Positions 1 through 8,911 of a stretch of DNA of 64,000 bases are shown here, in pieces (position 1 is the stretch's first letter; every line of letters starts with the position of its first letter). A program made the translations under genes and the position numbers. The stretch comes from JBFEYJ01 sp041563315 (GTDB lineage Bacteria > Pseudomonadota > Gammaproteobacteria > Thiohalomonadales > Thiohalomonadaceae): contig JBFFNE010000001.1 of NCBI GenBank assembly GCA_041563315.1, positions 1 to 64,000 of the forward strand. The letters run 5' to 3'. The notes under the pieces are model-generated. The model did not search any database, was not told the origin of the DNA, and saw only the letters and a program-made list of their open reading frames with translations.

Positions 1-31
1 AAGTTCAAAGTTCAAAGTTCAAAGTTCAAAG
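1..31. repeat. 7-bp tandem repeat at window edge
   Basis: Four and a bit perfect copies of the heptamer AAGTTCA run from the first base to about position 31, ahead of the symporter gene. The array probably continues to the left of the window. Because the unit is 7 bp, copy-number change would shift a reading frame if the array lay in a gene. Here it lies outside the annotated coding region, so an effect on promoter spacing is the more natural guess. Confidence 0.85.
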
Positions 32-78
32 CCAGGATAGAGTGGCTCTTAAATGAAACAAAGAATAAAGAGGATGAA

Positions 79-1434
79 ATGGAAGGATTAATCGCGCAAT
101 TGACCGAGTGGACCGGTTGGCTCTCTGGCCTGCTATGGGGCAACTACGTCACCCTCATCGCCCTGGTCGGCACGGGCTTCTACCTGACCCTACGCATGGG
201 TTTCATCCAGATTAAGGGCTTTCGCCACAGCGCCGAACTGATCGGTGGCAAGTACAGCGATCCGACTCACCAGGGGGAGGTCTCTCACTTCCAGGCCCTC
301 GCCACGGCACTCTCAGCCACCGTCGGCACGGGCAACATCGCCGGCGTGGCCACAGCTATCTCCCTCGGCGGTCCAGGTGCCCTGTTCTGGATGTGGATCA
401 CCGCCTTTGTCGGTATGGCCACAAAGTTCACGGAATGCACCCTGGCACTGAAGTTTCGCGAGGTGGACCCGGAGGGAAAGATCTCCGGCGGCCCCATGTA
501 TACCCTGCTACATGGGCTCAAGATGCGCCGCACTGCCATTATCTTTGCCAGCTTTGCCCTGATCGCCTCCTTCGGCATCGGCAATATGGTACAGGCCAAT
601 TCGGTAGTCGACGGTCTGAGCTATCTGTGGCCGCAGCTAAAAGAGGATGGCTGGCTGGTCGGCACTGTATTGGCCATCATGGTAGGACTGGTCATCCTTG
701 GCGGCGTGCAGCGCATCGCCAAGGTGGCAAGTACTATAGTTCCCTTTATGGCGGTGCTCTATATCTCTGCAGCACTCATCGTTCTGTTCAATTACATCGA
801 GGCGATCCCCGCGGCTTTTGCAACCATTCTTAACCATGCCCTCAATCCTTGGTCAGTGGGTGGCGCCGCGGTGGGGGAGGCGATCCGCTGGGGGGTGGCC
901 CGCGGTCTGTTCTCCAACGAAGCGGGCCTGGGCTCATCCCCAATGGCTCACGCCGCCGCCCGCACCAATGAGCCGGTGCGTGAAGGACTGGTGGCGATGA
1001 TGGAGCCCTTTATCGACACCATCGTCATCTGCACCATGACCGGTCTGGTGATCGTGGTCACCGGCGCCTATGCCAACGCCCCGGAAGGAGCCGTCGGCGC
1101 CGCCCTCACCGCCCATGCCTTCAGTCAGAGCCTGGGCGAGGGCGGCGCGATGGTGGTGGGCATCGGCCTGTCACTGTTTGCCTTCTCCACGATCATTGCC
1201 TGGTCCTACTACGGCGATCGCTCCGCTCACTTCCTCTTTGGAGAAAAGGCGGTAATGCCCTACCGGGTAGTCTTCACCCTGCTGGTTGTATTCGGCGCCG
1301 CCGTGCCGCTAAACCTGGTATGGAACATCGCCGATATCACCAATATTCTGATGGCCCTACCCAACCTGCTGGCTTTGATCCTGCTGGCCGGACTGGTTAA
1401 AAAGCTCAAGGATGAGTACATGGGAAAGAGGTGA
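79..1434 (+). CDS. Sodium:alanine/glycine symporter (AGCS family)
   Basis: This 451-residue polytopic inner-membrane protein belongs to the alanine-or-glycine:cation symporter family, which imports small neutral amino acids with sodium. The family signature GTGNIAGVATAISLGGPGA lies near residues 78-96, and SNEAGLGSSPMAHAAA near 278-293 is also typical. About ten hydrophobic segments follow one another along the whole length, and the size is normal for the family. GAGG a few bases upstream of the ATG serves as ribosome binding site. The substrate (alanine, glycine or another) cannot be settled from sequence. It stands alone, with a hairpin about 90 bp downstream and the FKBP gene beyond. Confidence 0.93.
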   Translation: MEGLIAQLTEWTGWLSGLLWGNYVTLIALVGTGFYLTLRMGFIQIKGFRHSAELIGGKYSDPTHQGEVSHFQALATALSATVGTGNIAGVATAISLGGPGALFWMWITAFVGMATKFTECTLALKFREVDPEGKISGGPMYTLLHGLKMRRTAIIFASFALIASFGIGNMVQANSVVDGLSYLWPQLKEDGWLVGTVLAIMVGLVILGGVQRIAKVASTIVPFMAVLYISAALIVLFNYIEAIPAAFATILNHALNPWSVGGAAVGEAIRWGVARGLFSNEAGLGSSPMAHAAARTNEPVREGLVAMMEPFIDTIVICTMTGLVIVVTGAYANAPEGAVGAALTAHAFSQSLGEGGAMVVGIGLSLFAFSTIIAWSYYGDRSAHFLFGEKAVMPYRVVFTLLVVFGAAVPLNLVWNIADITNILMALPNLLALILLAGLVKKLKDEYMGKR

Positions 1435-1525
1435 TGGGGAGTTCGGGAAGAGTCTCACCAGTTAACCTCTCGCCTTGAAACCTTTCCCCTTCACTAATGC
1501 CATAGTAATATTCATTGTTATTTAC

Positions 1526-1542
1526 GGCCCGCGATGCGGGCC
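1526..1542 (+). terminator. GC hairpin between symporter and FKBP gene
   Basis: GGCCCGC, a three-base loop GAT, and GCGGGCC form a perfect 7-bp stem. It is followed by CATTTG rather than a real T-run. It may end symporter transcription weakly or sit in the FKBP leader. It also covers an upstream in-frame ATG at 1534, which argues for the FKBP start at 1567. Confidence 0.45.
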
Positions 1543-1566
1543 CATTTGTATAGCGAGGAGAGATTC

Positions 1567-1911
1567 ATGAGCGAGCGCATCACCGATTCCGGACTGAAGA
1601 TCGAGGACACCGTCGAGGGCAGCGGCGCCGAGGCCACCGCTGGGCAGACCGTATCGGTGCACTACACCGGTTGGCTGGAAAATGGGAGCAAGTTCGACTC
1701 GAGCAAGGATCGTAACCAGCCGTTCCAGTTCCGTCTCGGCGGCGGACAGGTTATCAAGGGCTGGGACGAGGGGGTGCAGGGGATGAAGGTTGGCGGCAGC
1801 CGCAAGCTGACTATCCCGGCCAACCTGGGCTACGGCGCTCGCGGCGCCGGAGGTGTAATCCCGCCCAACGCCACCCTGATTTTTGAAGTCGAGTTGCTGG
1901 AGATCCTCTAA
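1567..1911 (+). CDS. FKBP-type peptidyl-prolyl cis-trans isomerase
   Basis: This 114-residue protein is a single FKBP domain that catalyses proline cis-trans isomerisation during protein folding. Diagnostic stretches are [18 protein letters not shown], the [19 protein letters not shown] segment, and the C-terminal [19 protein letters not shown]. No signal peptide is visible, so it should be cytoplasmic. The ATG at 1567 has GAGGAGAG just upstream; an in-frame ATG at 1534 lies inside a hairpin and is unlikely to be used. nadC begins one base after its stop, so the two are probably co-transcribed. Confidence 0.93.
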   Translation: MSERITDSGLKIEDTVEGSGAEATAGQTVSVHYTGWLENGSKFDSSKDRNQPFQFRLGGGQVIKGWDEGVQGMKVGGSRKLTIPANLGYGARGAGGVIPPNATLIFEVELLEIL

Positions 1912-1912
1912 G

Positions 1913-2779
1913 GTGCCCCTTTCACCGGAGGCCATTCGTGAACAGGTACGCCTCGCCCTTATCGAGGATGTGGGTGACGGCGACCTGACCGCCAGCCTGA
2001 TCCCTGAAGAGGTCCGCTCCGAGGCAAAAATAATCAGCCGCGAGTCAGCAGTGATCTGCGGTCGCCTCTGGGTCGAGCAGGTATTCGCCCAGCTCGATGA
2101 GTCGATCCACATTGACTGGCAAGTGACTGAGGGTGACCAGGTCGAGCCCAATCAGACCATCTGCACCCTGCGTGGTCACGCACGTACCTTACTCACCGGT
2201 GAACGCACTGCCCTCAACTTCCTGCAGACCCTCTCTGGCACAGCCACCAGCACCCGTCGTTATGTCGAGGCCGTGGCGGGCACGGGCGTCAAGGTGCTGG
2301 ATACGCGAAAAACCATTCCCGGCTTACGGCAGGCACAGAAATATGCGGTTCGCTGCGGTGGCGGCACCAATCACCGTATGGGGCTCTACGATGGTGTACT
2401 GATCAAGGAAAACCACATCGCTGCCGCCGGCTCAATCGCCGAGGCCGTGGCACAGGCTCGCCGCCACACATCAGACAATATCCCGGTCGAGATCGAAGTG
2501 GAAAACCTGACCGAGGTCCGTGAGGCGCTAGATGCCGGTGCCGATATCCTGCTGCTGGACAATATGGACCTGCCCACCCTGCGTGAGGTAGTGGCAATCA
2601 ACCATAGGCAGGCCAAACTCGAGGCCTCCGGAGGGGTCAGCCTGAAGACGATTCGTGCAATCGCTGAAACCGGTGTCGATTACATTTCGGTGGGGGAGCT
2701 GACCAAGCACCTGAGGGCGCTTGACCTCTCGATGCGTTTTACTCCTGTCGGCCCTACTTTCGTTGTGACGCCCAACTAA
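1913..2779 (+). CDS. nadC: Nicotinate-nucleotide pyrophosphorylase (quinolinate phosphoribosyltransferase)
   Basis: NadC converts quinolinate and PRPP to nicotinate mononucleotide, CO2 and pyrophosphate in de novo NAD synthesis. Family motifs are present in order: [13 protein letters not shown] at the N-terminus, [57 protein letters not shown], and [14 protein letters not shown] at 1913 is taken as the start (288 residues), since it puts [16 protein letters not shown] at the usual distance from the N-terminus. The open frame runs upstream into the FKBP gene, but that stretch does not look like NadC. The next gene is pilB after a 170-bp gap. Confidence 0.95.
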   Translation: MPLSPEAIREQVRLALIEDVGDGDLTASLIPEEVRSEAKIISRESAVICGRLWVEQVFAQLDESIHIDWQVTEGDQVEPNQTICTLRGHARTLLTGERTALNFLQTLSGTATSTRRYVEAVAGTGVKVLDTRKTIPGLRQAQKYAVRCGGGTNHRMGLYDGVLIKENHIAAAGSIAEAVAQARRHTSDNIPVEIEVENLTEVREALDAGADILLLDNMDLPTLREVVAINHRQAKLEASGGVSLKTIRAIAETGVDYISVGELTKHLRALDLSMRFTPVGPTFVVTPN

Positions 2780-2949
2780 TCCCTACCAAATCAAGAAGCC
2801 ATAACTTTACGAGTTAAAGATAATACACGTAGAAGTTCACAAATCTTCGATGAATCCCGCATAAGTCCTCATTATCTGTAGAAATCGTTAACAAAATATC
2901 ATAAGGTTGGCTGCGGAAGGCTTATTGGCTGGGGACTCTAAATACAAAC

Positions 2950-4662
2950 ATGGCTACCAATAATATCAAGGTAAACCTGAGCGGTTTGGCGAGAAAGCTG
3001 ATACGTGATGGCTTACTCACCGAAGAGAATGCCGCCAAGGCGACGGCTGGTGCGCTCAAGGAAAAGCACCCGCTTGTTTCCTATCTTGTCGAGAAGCAGA
3101 TGATCGCTCCCTTGGCATTAGCCATGGCCGCCTCCCAGGAATTCGGCGTCCCAGTCTTTGATATTAACGCCCTTGAACTGGATGAGGCGGTCACCAAACT
3201 TGTCGACGAAAAACTGATTCGCGCCCACCACGCCCTGCCCCTGTTCAAACGCGGCAATCGTCTGTTTGTCGCGGTGTCCGACCCCACGAATCTTGTTGCC
3301 CTCGATGAGATCCGGTTCCATGTCAGCGCCCACACAGAGGCGGTGCTAGTCGAAGAGGACAAGCTCACCAAGTTCATCGAAAAGGCGATGGATGCCCAGG
3401 ACACATCGATGGACGATTTGGGTGATTCAAGCCTGGACGATCTCGATATCTCCGCCGAGGATGAGGACAAGGAGCCTACGGCAAACGACACCGAGATCGA
3501 CGATGCGCCGGTCGTCCGTTTTGTTAACAAGATACTTCTGGATGCGATCAAGCGCGGCGCATCGGATATCCACTTTGAACCCTATGAGAAACGTTACCGT
3601 GTCCGTTTGCGCCAGGACGGCATGTTGAGTGAGGTTGCCTCACCACCAATACAACTGGCTCCCAAACTCTCGGCCCGTATCAAGGTCATGTCCCGCATGG
3701 ACATTTCCGAAAAACGGGTACCCCAGGATGGCCGAATCAAGCTCACACTCTCCAAGAACAAGGCGATCGATTTTCGTGTTAACACCTGCCCGACCCTGTT
3801 TGGCGAAAAGATCGTACTGCGTATCCTTGACCCCTCCAGCGCCAAGCTCGGGATCGACGCCCTCGGCTACGAGCCTGAACAAAAACAGCTTTACCTGGAT
3901 AATCTCGCCAAGCCCTACGGTATGATTTTGGTGACTGGCCCCACCGGTTCCGGTAAAACCGTGTCGTTGTATACCGGCCTGAATATTCTCAACACACCGG
4001 ACGTCAATATTTCCACCGCAGAAGACCCGGCGGAAATCAACCTGGAAGGCATCAATCAGGTTAACGTCAACCCTAAGGTGGGTCTGACATTTTCCGCGGC
4101 TCTCAAGGCCTTCCTGCGTCAGGACCCGGATATTATCATGGTCGGTGAGATCCGCGACATCGACACCGCAGAGATTGCCATCAAAGCAGCACAAACCGGT
4201 CACATGGTTATGTCGACCCTGCACACCAACGATGCGCCGCAGACCATCGCTCGTCTGATGAACATAGGTGTTGCACCGTACAATATCGCTTCTGCTCTCA
4301 ACCTGATCATCGCCCAGCGTCTCGCGCGGCGTCTATGCGCACAATGTAGGACCGTAGAGGATGTGCCCAAAGAGGCTCTGCTGGCGGAAGGCTTCAAGGA
4401 AGAAGAAATCCCGGGCCTCAAGATCTATAAGGCGGTCGGCTGTGATCAATGCACAGAAGGCTACAAAGGACGCGTGGGTATTTATCAGGTCCTGCCTATT
4501 TCCGATGATATGGGCAAACTCATCATGAAAGGTGCTGGTGCCTACGAAATCGCTGAACAGGCAAAAAAAGAAAACATTCCGGATTTACGCCAATCCGGTC
4601 TGAAAAAAGTCAAAGATGGCCTGACCAGTCTTGAAGAAGTTAACCGCGTGACCAAGGACTAA
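2950..4662 (+). CDS. pilB: Type IV pilus extension ATPase PilB
   Basis: PilB is the hexameric cytoplasmic ATPase that powers pilus polymerisation at the inner membrane. The 570-residue protein has an N-terminal MshE/GSPII-E domain, an acidic linker near residues 150-185, then the secretion ATPase core: SDIHFEPYEKRYRVRLRQDG, Walker A GPTGSGKT near 333-340, and the Asp-box and Walker B stretch including DPDIIMVGEIRD. Two CxxC pairs (CAQC, CDQC) in the C-terminal part match the zinc site of this family. pilC follows 8 bp later and then pilD. pilA, which I would expect just upstream, is absent. Confidence 0.97.
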   Translation: MATNNIKVNLSGLARKLIRDGLLTEENAAKATAGALKEKHPLVSYLVEKQMIAPLALAMAASQEFGVPVFDINALELDEAVTKLVDEKLIRAHHALPLFKRGNRLFVAVSDPTNLVALDEIRFHVSAHTEAVLVEEDKLTKFIEKAMDAQDTSMDDLGDSSLDDLDISAEDEDKEPTANDTEIDDAPVVRFVNKILLDAIKRGASDIHFEPYEKRYRVRLRQDGMLSEVASPPIQLAPKLSARIKVMSRMDISEKRVPQDGRIKLTLSKNKAIDFRVNTCPTLFGEKIVLRILDPSSAKLGIDALGYEPEQKQLYLDNLAKPYGMILVTGPTGSGKTVSLYTGLNILNTPDVNISTAEDPAEINLEGINQVNVNPKVGLTFSAALKAFLRQDPDIIMVGEIRDIDTAEIAIKAAQTGHMVMSTLHTNDAPQTIARLMNIGVAPYNIASALNLIIAQRLARRLCAQCRTVEDVPKEALLAEGFKEEEIPGLKIYKAVGCDQCTEGYKGRVGIYQVLPISDDMGKLIMKGAGAYEIAEQAKKENIPDLRQSGLKKVKDGLTSLEEVNRVTKD

Positions 4663-4670
4663 TTGTCGAT

Positions 4671-5903
4671 ATGGCACAAAAAGCCCCAAAACAGGATATT
4701 TTTGTCTGGGAAGGTACCGACAGAAAAGGTAATCGGAAAAAGGGAGAATCCCCGGGAAAAAGCGTGGCCATGGTTAAGGCGAGCTTACGCAAGCAGGGGA
4801 TTAATCCCCTCAAGGTGAAAAAGAAGCCCAAACCGCTCTTTGGTGGCGGTGGTCCGCAAGGCAAGAAGATCGTCCCCAAGGACATCTCCATTTTTGCCCG
4901 CCAGCTTGCGACCATGATGTCCTCAGGGGTACCGCTGGTACAATCCTTCGAGATCATGGCCAAGGGTGCGGATAACCCCACTCTTCGTAACCTCATAACC
5001 AACGTCAAGACTGACATCGAAGGTGGGGCAACCTTGGCTGAGGCCTTCCGCCAACACCCCAAATACTTTGATGAACTGACCTGCAACCTCGTCCATGCCG
5101 GTGAACAAGCCGGTATTCTTGAAAGCCTGCTGGACAAGATCGCCACTTATAAAGAAAAGTCCGAGGCCCTGAAATCCAAAATCAAGAAGGCGCTTTTTTA
5201 TCCCACAGCGGTTCTTGTTGTCGCATTTATTATTACCGCTGTCCTACTGATCTTTGTCATCCCACAGTTTGAATCCCTCTTCCAGGGCTTTGGAGCCGAC
5301 CTGCCGGCGTTAACTGCCTTTGTGGTAAAGTTATCAAAGGCATTTCAGGAGCAGTGGTACCTCATTTTCGGATCGATCGGTCTGGCTGCCTATGGCATTG
5401 CACAGGCCAAGGAACGCTCAAAGAAATTCCGCGAAGCTATAGAGAAGGCTTCCCTGTCGGTCCCCGTTATCGGTAATATTCTAAACAAGGCGGCTATCGC
5501 CCGCTTTGCCCGCACACTCGGTACTATGTTCGCAGCTGGCGTCCCCCTGGTTGAGGCGATGGAGTCTGTAGCCGGTGCAGTGGGCAATGTGGTTTATCGT
5601 GAGGCCGTACTCAAGATGCGGGATGATATTGCCACCGGTACATCGATCACCACCACCATGAACGAGGTCGATGTATTCCCCAATATGGTGGTGCAAATGA
5701 CCTCTATTGGCGAAGAGGCCGGCTCACTGGATCATATGCTCAACAAGGTTGCCGACTTTTATGAACAAGAGGTCGATGATGCGGTTGATGCCCTGAGCAG
5801 CTTGCTTGAACCGTTGATCATGGCTGTCCTGGGTGTTCTGGTCGGTGGCCTCGTTATCGCAATGTACCTGCCAATCTTCAAAATGGGTTCCGCGATTTCA
5901 TAG
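4671..5903 (+). CDS. pilC: Type IV pilus inner-membrane platform protein PilC
   Basis: PilC is the polytopic platform that couples the PilB/PilT motors to pilin assembly. The 410-residue protein has two tandem GspF domains: one beginning FARQLATMMSSGVPLVQSFEIM and the other ARFARTLGTMFAAGVPLVEAM. Hydrophobic segments lie near residues 180-200 and 225-245 and at the C-terminus (LIMAVLGVLVGGLVIAMYLP). The basic N-terminus matches PilC. It sits between pilB and pilD in the usual order and is almost surely co-transcribed with both. Confidence 0.97.
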   Translation: MAQKAPKQDIFVWEGTDRKGNRKKGESPGKSVAMVKASLRKQGINPLKVKKKPKPLFGGGGPQGKKIVPKDISIFARQLATMMSSGVPLVQSFEIMAKGADNPTLRNLITNVKTDIEGGATLAEAFRQHPKYFDELTCNLVHAGEQAGILESLLDKIATYKEKSEALKSKIKKALFYPTAVLVVAFIITAVLLIFVIPQFESLFQGFGADLPALTAFVVKLSKAFQEQWYLIFGSIGLAAYGIAQAKERSKKFREAIEKASLSVPVIGNILNKAAIARFARTLGTMFAAGVPLVEAMESVAGAVGNVVYREAVLKMRDDIATGTSITTTMNEVDVFPNMVVQMTSIGEEAGSLDHMLNKVADFYEQEVDDAVDALSSLLEPLIMAVLGVLVGGLVIAMYLPIFKMGSAIS

Positions 5904-5931
5904 TAACTTGTGACAGCAATAAAAAAATCAA

Positions 5932-6810
5932 ATGATTGACCCCATAATCAGCTTGCTCGAGACAAGCTCGACACTTTTCGTTATCACCTTTGCCCTTCTT
6001 GGGTTAGTGGTGGGCAGCTTCCTCAACGTAGTCATCTATCGCTTGCCGGTCATGATGCAACGCTCTTGGGAGTCACAGTGTCAGGAGTTACTGGAGCTGG
6101 AACCAACACCCAGAGAACGTTTCGATCTGATCAAACCCGATTCGCGCTGCCCTCACTGCGGCACACCGATAGGGGCACTGGAAAATATTCCGCTTATCAG
6201 TTACCTGCTGCAGCGCGGGCGCTGCAAGCACTGCGGTAAAACGATATCTGCTCGTTATCCATTAATCGAGCTGCTTACTGCCGTGCTAAGTGCTATTACC
6301 GCTTGGCATTTCGGCTACGGTTTGACCGCCCTATTCGCTGTCCTCCTCACCTGGGCGCTGATTGCGATGAGCTTTATCGACATCGATCACCAATTGTTGC
6401 CGGACGATCTGACTTTGCCCTTTCTTTGGCTAGGCTTATTTCTCAGTCTATTTGGCCTCTTCACCGACATGTCATCTGCCATCATCGGAGCCATTGCAGG
6501 TTATCTCTCCCTGTGGCTGGTGTACCACCTTTTCAAACTGGCCACGGGCAAGGAGGGAATGGGTTATGGTGATTTCAAACTATTCGCTTTATTTGGTGCC
6601 TGGCTAGGCTGGCAATCGCTGCCCCTTGTGCTATTACTCTCGTCTCTGGTTGGTGCCAGCCTGGGAATCTTACTTATCCTGTTGCGTGGTCGAGACCGTC
6701 AGCTCCCAATCCCCTTTGGTCCCTACCTGGCGGCAGCAGGCTGGATCGCTCTGTTGTGGGGCAATGACATCACCCAGGCCTACCTGCTGGGTGTCAGCGT
6801 CCAGCCCTGA
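5932..6810 (+). CDS. pilD: Prepilin peptidase / N-methyltransferase PilD
   Basis: PilD cleaves the leader of type IV prepilins and type II pseudopilins and methylates the new N-terminal phenylalanine. The 292-residue protein has the A24-family layout: an N-terminal membrane segment, a cytosolic loop with two CxxC pairs (CPHCGTP, CKHCGKT), and the two catalytic aspartate motifs FIDIDHQLLPDDL and GYGDFKLFALFGAWLG. About eight hydrophobic segments are visible. A full methylase loop with both cysteine pairs suggests the bifunctional form. coaE starts 3 bp after its stop. Confidence 0.97.
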   Translation: MIDPIISLLETSSTLFVITFALLGLVVGSFLNVVIYRLPVMMQRSWESQCQELLELEPTPRERFDLIKPDSRCPHCGTPIGALENIPLISYLLQRGRCKHCGKTISARYPLIELLTAVLSAITAWHFGYGLTALFAVLLTWALIAMSFIDIDHQLLPDDLTLPFLWLGLFLSLFGLFTDMSSAIIGAIAGYLSLWLVYHLFKLATGKEGMGYGDFKLFALFGAWLGWQSLPLVLLLSSLVGASLGILLILLRGRDRQLPIPFGPYLAAAGWIALLWGNDITQAYLLGVSVQP

Positions 6811-6813
6811 GTC

Positions 6814-7422
6814 ATGTTACTGATAGGATTGACCGGGGGAATAGGCAGTGGCAAGTCAACGGTCTGCCAGCTGTTTGCCCAACTCGGTGTACCGATTATC
6901 GACACTGACACGATCGCGCATGCACTGGTCGAACCTGGCCAACCTGCATTAAAACAGCTGGAAGCAATCTTCGGACGCGAGATCATCGATCAACAAGGAC
7001 ATCTCGACAGGGCCATATTACGCGAGCGGGTGTTCAGTGACGCGTCAGAGCGCCAGCGCCTCGAATCGATCCTGCACCCTCTGATTCGCAGCAAGATGCA
7101 GCGCGAGCTTAAAATGCTCCGAGCCAGCTATGTCATTATCGCCATCCCGCTATTGCTGGAAAAGGGGTGGCAAAATGAGGCCGATCGCATTCTAGTCGTC
7201 GATACTGACGAATCGCTACAAATTGAACGCACGATAAAACGTGACGGCATCTCTGCAGACGAGGTGAAACGCATCATGCAAACCCAGGTATCACGCCAAC
7301 AACGCATTGATGCCGCCGACGATATTATTCATAACGATGGAAAGCGCGAAGCGCTTAAGGCGCAAGTTCTGAACCTGCACCAGCACTATTTACAGTTGGC
7401 CGACTCATCAAGTCACGGATAA
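6814..7422 (+). CDS. coaE: Dephospho-CoA kinase
   Basis: CoaE phosphorylates the 3'-hydroxyl of dephospho-CoA, the last step of coenzyme A synthesis. The P-loop GLTGGIGSGKST lies at residues 5-16, followed by the family stretch PIIDTDTIAHALVEPG and the lid region around AIPLLLEKGWQ. Length (202 residues) is normal. It is the last gene of the pilB-pilC-pilD-coaE string. The coupling to pil genes is conserved genomic context in gammaproteobacteria rather than a functional link. Confidence 0.96.
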   Translation: MLLIGLTGGIGSGKSTVCQLFAQLGVPIIDTDTIAHALVEPGQPALKQLEAIFGREIIDQQGHLDRAILRERVFSDASERQRLESILHPLIRSKMQRELKMLRASYVIIAIPLLLEKGWQNEADRILVVDTDESLQIERTIKRDGISADEVKRIMQTQVSRQQRIDAADDIIHNDGKREALKAQVLNLHQHYLQLADSSSHG

Positions 7423-7456
7423 TTATTCCGATACGGCAACTCACTCCGGATTAGCT

Positions 7457-7462
7457 TATAAT
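7457..7462 (+). promoter_or_regulatory. Perfect -10 box ahead of zapD
   Basis: A perfect TATAAT lies about 40 bp upstream of the zapD start in an otherwise GC-balanced gap. No good -35 hexamer is seen 16-18 bp upstream (CGGCAA or neighbours), so the promoter call rests mostly on the -10 element. Transcription would start near 7469 and give a short leader. Confidence 0.45.
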
Positions 7463-7503
7463 TGCGATGAGAGCAGCGACAACCGAGGCCATCCGCCGTT
7501 ATC

Positions 7504-8268
7504 ATGCAACCCTTTATTGTGTACGAACATCCCTTGAGCGAGCGCATCCGCACCATGCTACGACTTGAGCACCTGTTCCGCCGCGCCACACATTTTCTCA
7601 AGGGGCAGTCCGTCTGGGACAGTCGCATTTTCATCGACACCTTGCTGGATATCCTTGATATTTTCTCCCGGGGCGATCTTAAAAACGAACTGCTGAAGGA
7701 GCTGGATCGATCTACAGGCAATCTAAAAGGATTACTGCAGAATCCAAATGTGGATCATAAACGCCTGGGCACCATTCTACGGGCGCTTGAACATCTAATC
7801 GAGAATCTTCACGCACTTCCAGCCCAACCAGGGCAGAGCCTGCGCGATGATGAGTTCATCACCAGCATTCGCCAGCGTAGCAGCATTCCTGGCGGGACTT
7901 GTGATTTCGATCTGCCCATCTACCACCGTTGGCTGGAACAAAGGTGGGAGACTCGTGAGGTGGAGCAACAGCGATGGTTGTCAAGTCTCGATTCAGTTCG
8001 CCAAGCGGTTGAACTCCTGTTGAAGATGGTGCGAAACAGTGCGGAGACTCGTGGCCTGTCAACGGGCAACGGCGGCTATCAACAACAGTTAGAGAGCAAT
8101 TTCCCGTATCAGATGATCCGCGTGCTGCTGCCGAGCGACTCACCCTATTATGCCGAGATCAGCGGAAACAAACACCGCTTCAGCCTGCGCTTTTTGAAAA
8201 ACGACCAACAAAAGACACAACTGGCTGTAGAGCCTGTCAATTTCAAACTGGCTTGTTGCGGCTTATGA
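7504..8268 (+). CDS. zapD: Cell division protein ZapD
   Basis: ZapD bundles FtsZ protofilaments and stabilises the Z-ring. The 254-residue protein starts [22 protein letters not shown], typical of the DUF1342/ZapD family, with a mainly helical N-terminal half and a later part containing [23 protein letters not shown] and LRFL. The coaE-zapD-yacG order is known from enterobacteria. Its stop overlaps the yacG start (ATGA), so the two are translationally coupled. There is no signal peptide, so it is cytoplasmic. Confidence 0.94.
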   Translation: MQPFIVYEHPLSERIRTMLRLEHLFRRATHFLKGQSVWDSRIFIDTLLDILDIFSRGDLKNELLKELDRSTGNLKGLLQNPNVDHKRLGTILRALEHLIENLHALPAQPGQSLRDDEFITSIRQRSSIPGGTCDFDLPIYHRWLEQRWETREVEQQRWLSSLDSVRQAVELLLKMVRNSAETRGLSTGNGGYQQQLESNFPYQMIRVLLPSDSPYYAEISGNKHRFSLRFLKNDQQKTQLAVEPVNFKLACCGL

Positions 8269-8462
8269 CACGTCACGTTAAATGCCCAACCTGCGGCAAG
8301 ATGTCGGAATGGAGTGAGAACAACCCATGGCGACCATTTTGCAGTGAGCGGTGCAAGCTGATTGATTTGGGCGAATGGGCCACTGAAGGACACCGAATCC
8401 CGGGTGCTGCACCCCGACCGCTTGAGGATCATGAAGATGAAGACGATTACGGGCTTAATTAG
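8265..8462 (+). CDS. yacG: DNA gyrase inhibitor YacG (zinc protein)
   Basis: A 65-residue zinc-binding protein with the YacG pattern CPTCGK near the N-terminus, then [19 protein letters not shown]. The four cysteines coordinate zinc in the family. E. coli YacG binds GyrB and blocks gyrase supercoiling. ATG at 8265 overlaps the zapD stop by four bases; an ATG four codons upstream would lie inside zapD and is less likely. Its end overlaps the convergent lipoprotein gene by 8 bp. Confidence 0.93.
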   Translation: MTRHVKCPTCGKMSEWSENNPWRPFCSERCKLIDLGEWATEGHRIPGAAPRPLEDHEDEDDYGLN

Positions 8463-8910
8463 CCTCGGTGTGAAAGGGGAATACCGCCTGTAGCGTCTCC
8501 GCACCTAACGTGAATTCAACATTCGCGAGCCAGTCCATTCGCGATATGCTGCATACAGGCAAAGTCACCGTCCCCTGCCAGCTCTCCAGCTGGGGCTGAA
8601 ACCGGTAACGGTTACCCCCCATATCCATCCCCTGCATCTGAAAATCAACCACCACAGATTGCACCTCAAGCTCCCCTCCTGAGATATCAAGGGTCAGGGG
8701 AAACGGCTGCAAGGGTTTGACTCCGGGTCCCATACGGAGTGAGACGGTTAGTTGACCATCATTGACCACACATGTGGTCAAGGCGGCATCGCAACCACTG
8801 GAAACACCCAGTTGGCGCAGTGCTGTTCCTCCCTGATTATTACAACCCGCAAATAACAGTATCAGGCTCAAAAGCGTGGCGCTGCGCAGCAAACTGGCCA
8901 TCATTCGCAT
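8455..8910 (-). CDS. Small periplasmic lipoprotein of unknown function
   Basis: The 151-residue product begins with a hydrophobic signal peptide ending in the lipobox LFAGC (lipid-modified Cys near residue 22). The mature part is predicted beta-rich and contains [13 protein letters not shown] and [11 protein letters not shown]. The Met-rich patch and overall pattern loosely resemble YtkA/FixH-like periplasmic domains linked to metal handling, but this is only an impression. It starts one base after the Nudix-ThiE stop, so the two are probably co-transcribed, and it converges on yacG. No specific function can be assigned. Confidence 0.8.
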   Translation of the reverse strand: MRMMASLLRSATLLSLILLFAGCNNQGGTALRQLGVSSGCDAALTTCVVNDGQLTVSLRMGPGVKPLQPFPLTLDISGGELEVQSVVVDFQMQGMDMGGNRYRFQPQLESWQGTVTLPVCSISRMDWLANVEFTLGAETLQAVFPFHTEAN

Positions 8911-8911
8911 C

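Noticed and set aside
2880..2949. Possible sigma-54 promoter before pilB (TTGGCT and GGC downstream)
   Set aside because: The GG and GC dinucleotides are nine bases apart instead of ten, and the surrounding bases do not match TGGCACG-N4-TTGCA. I could not support it.
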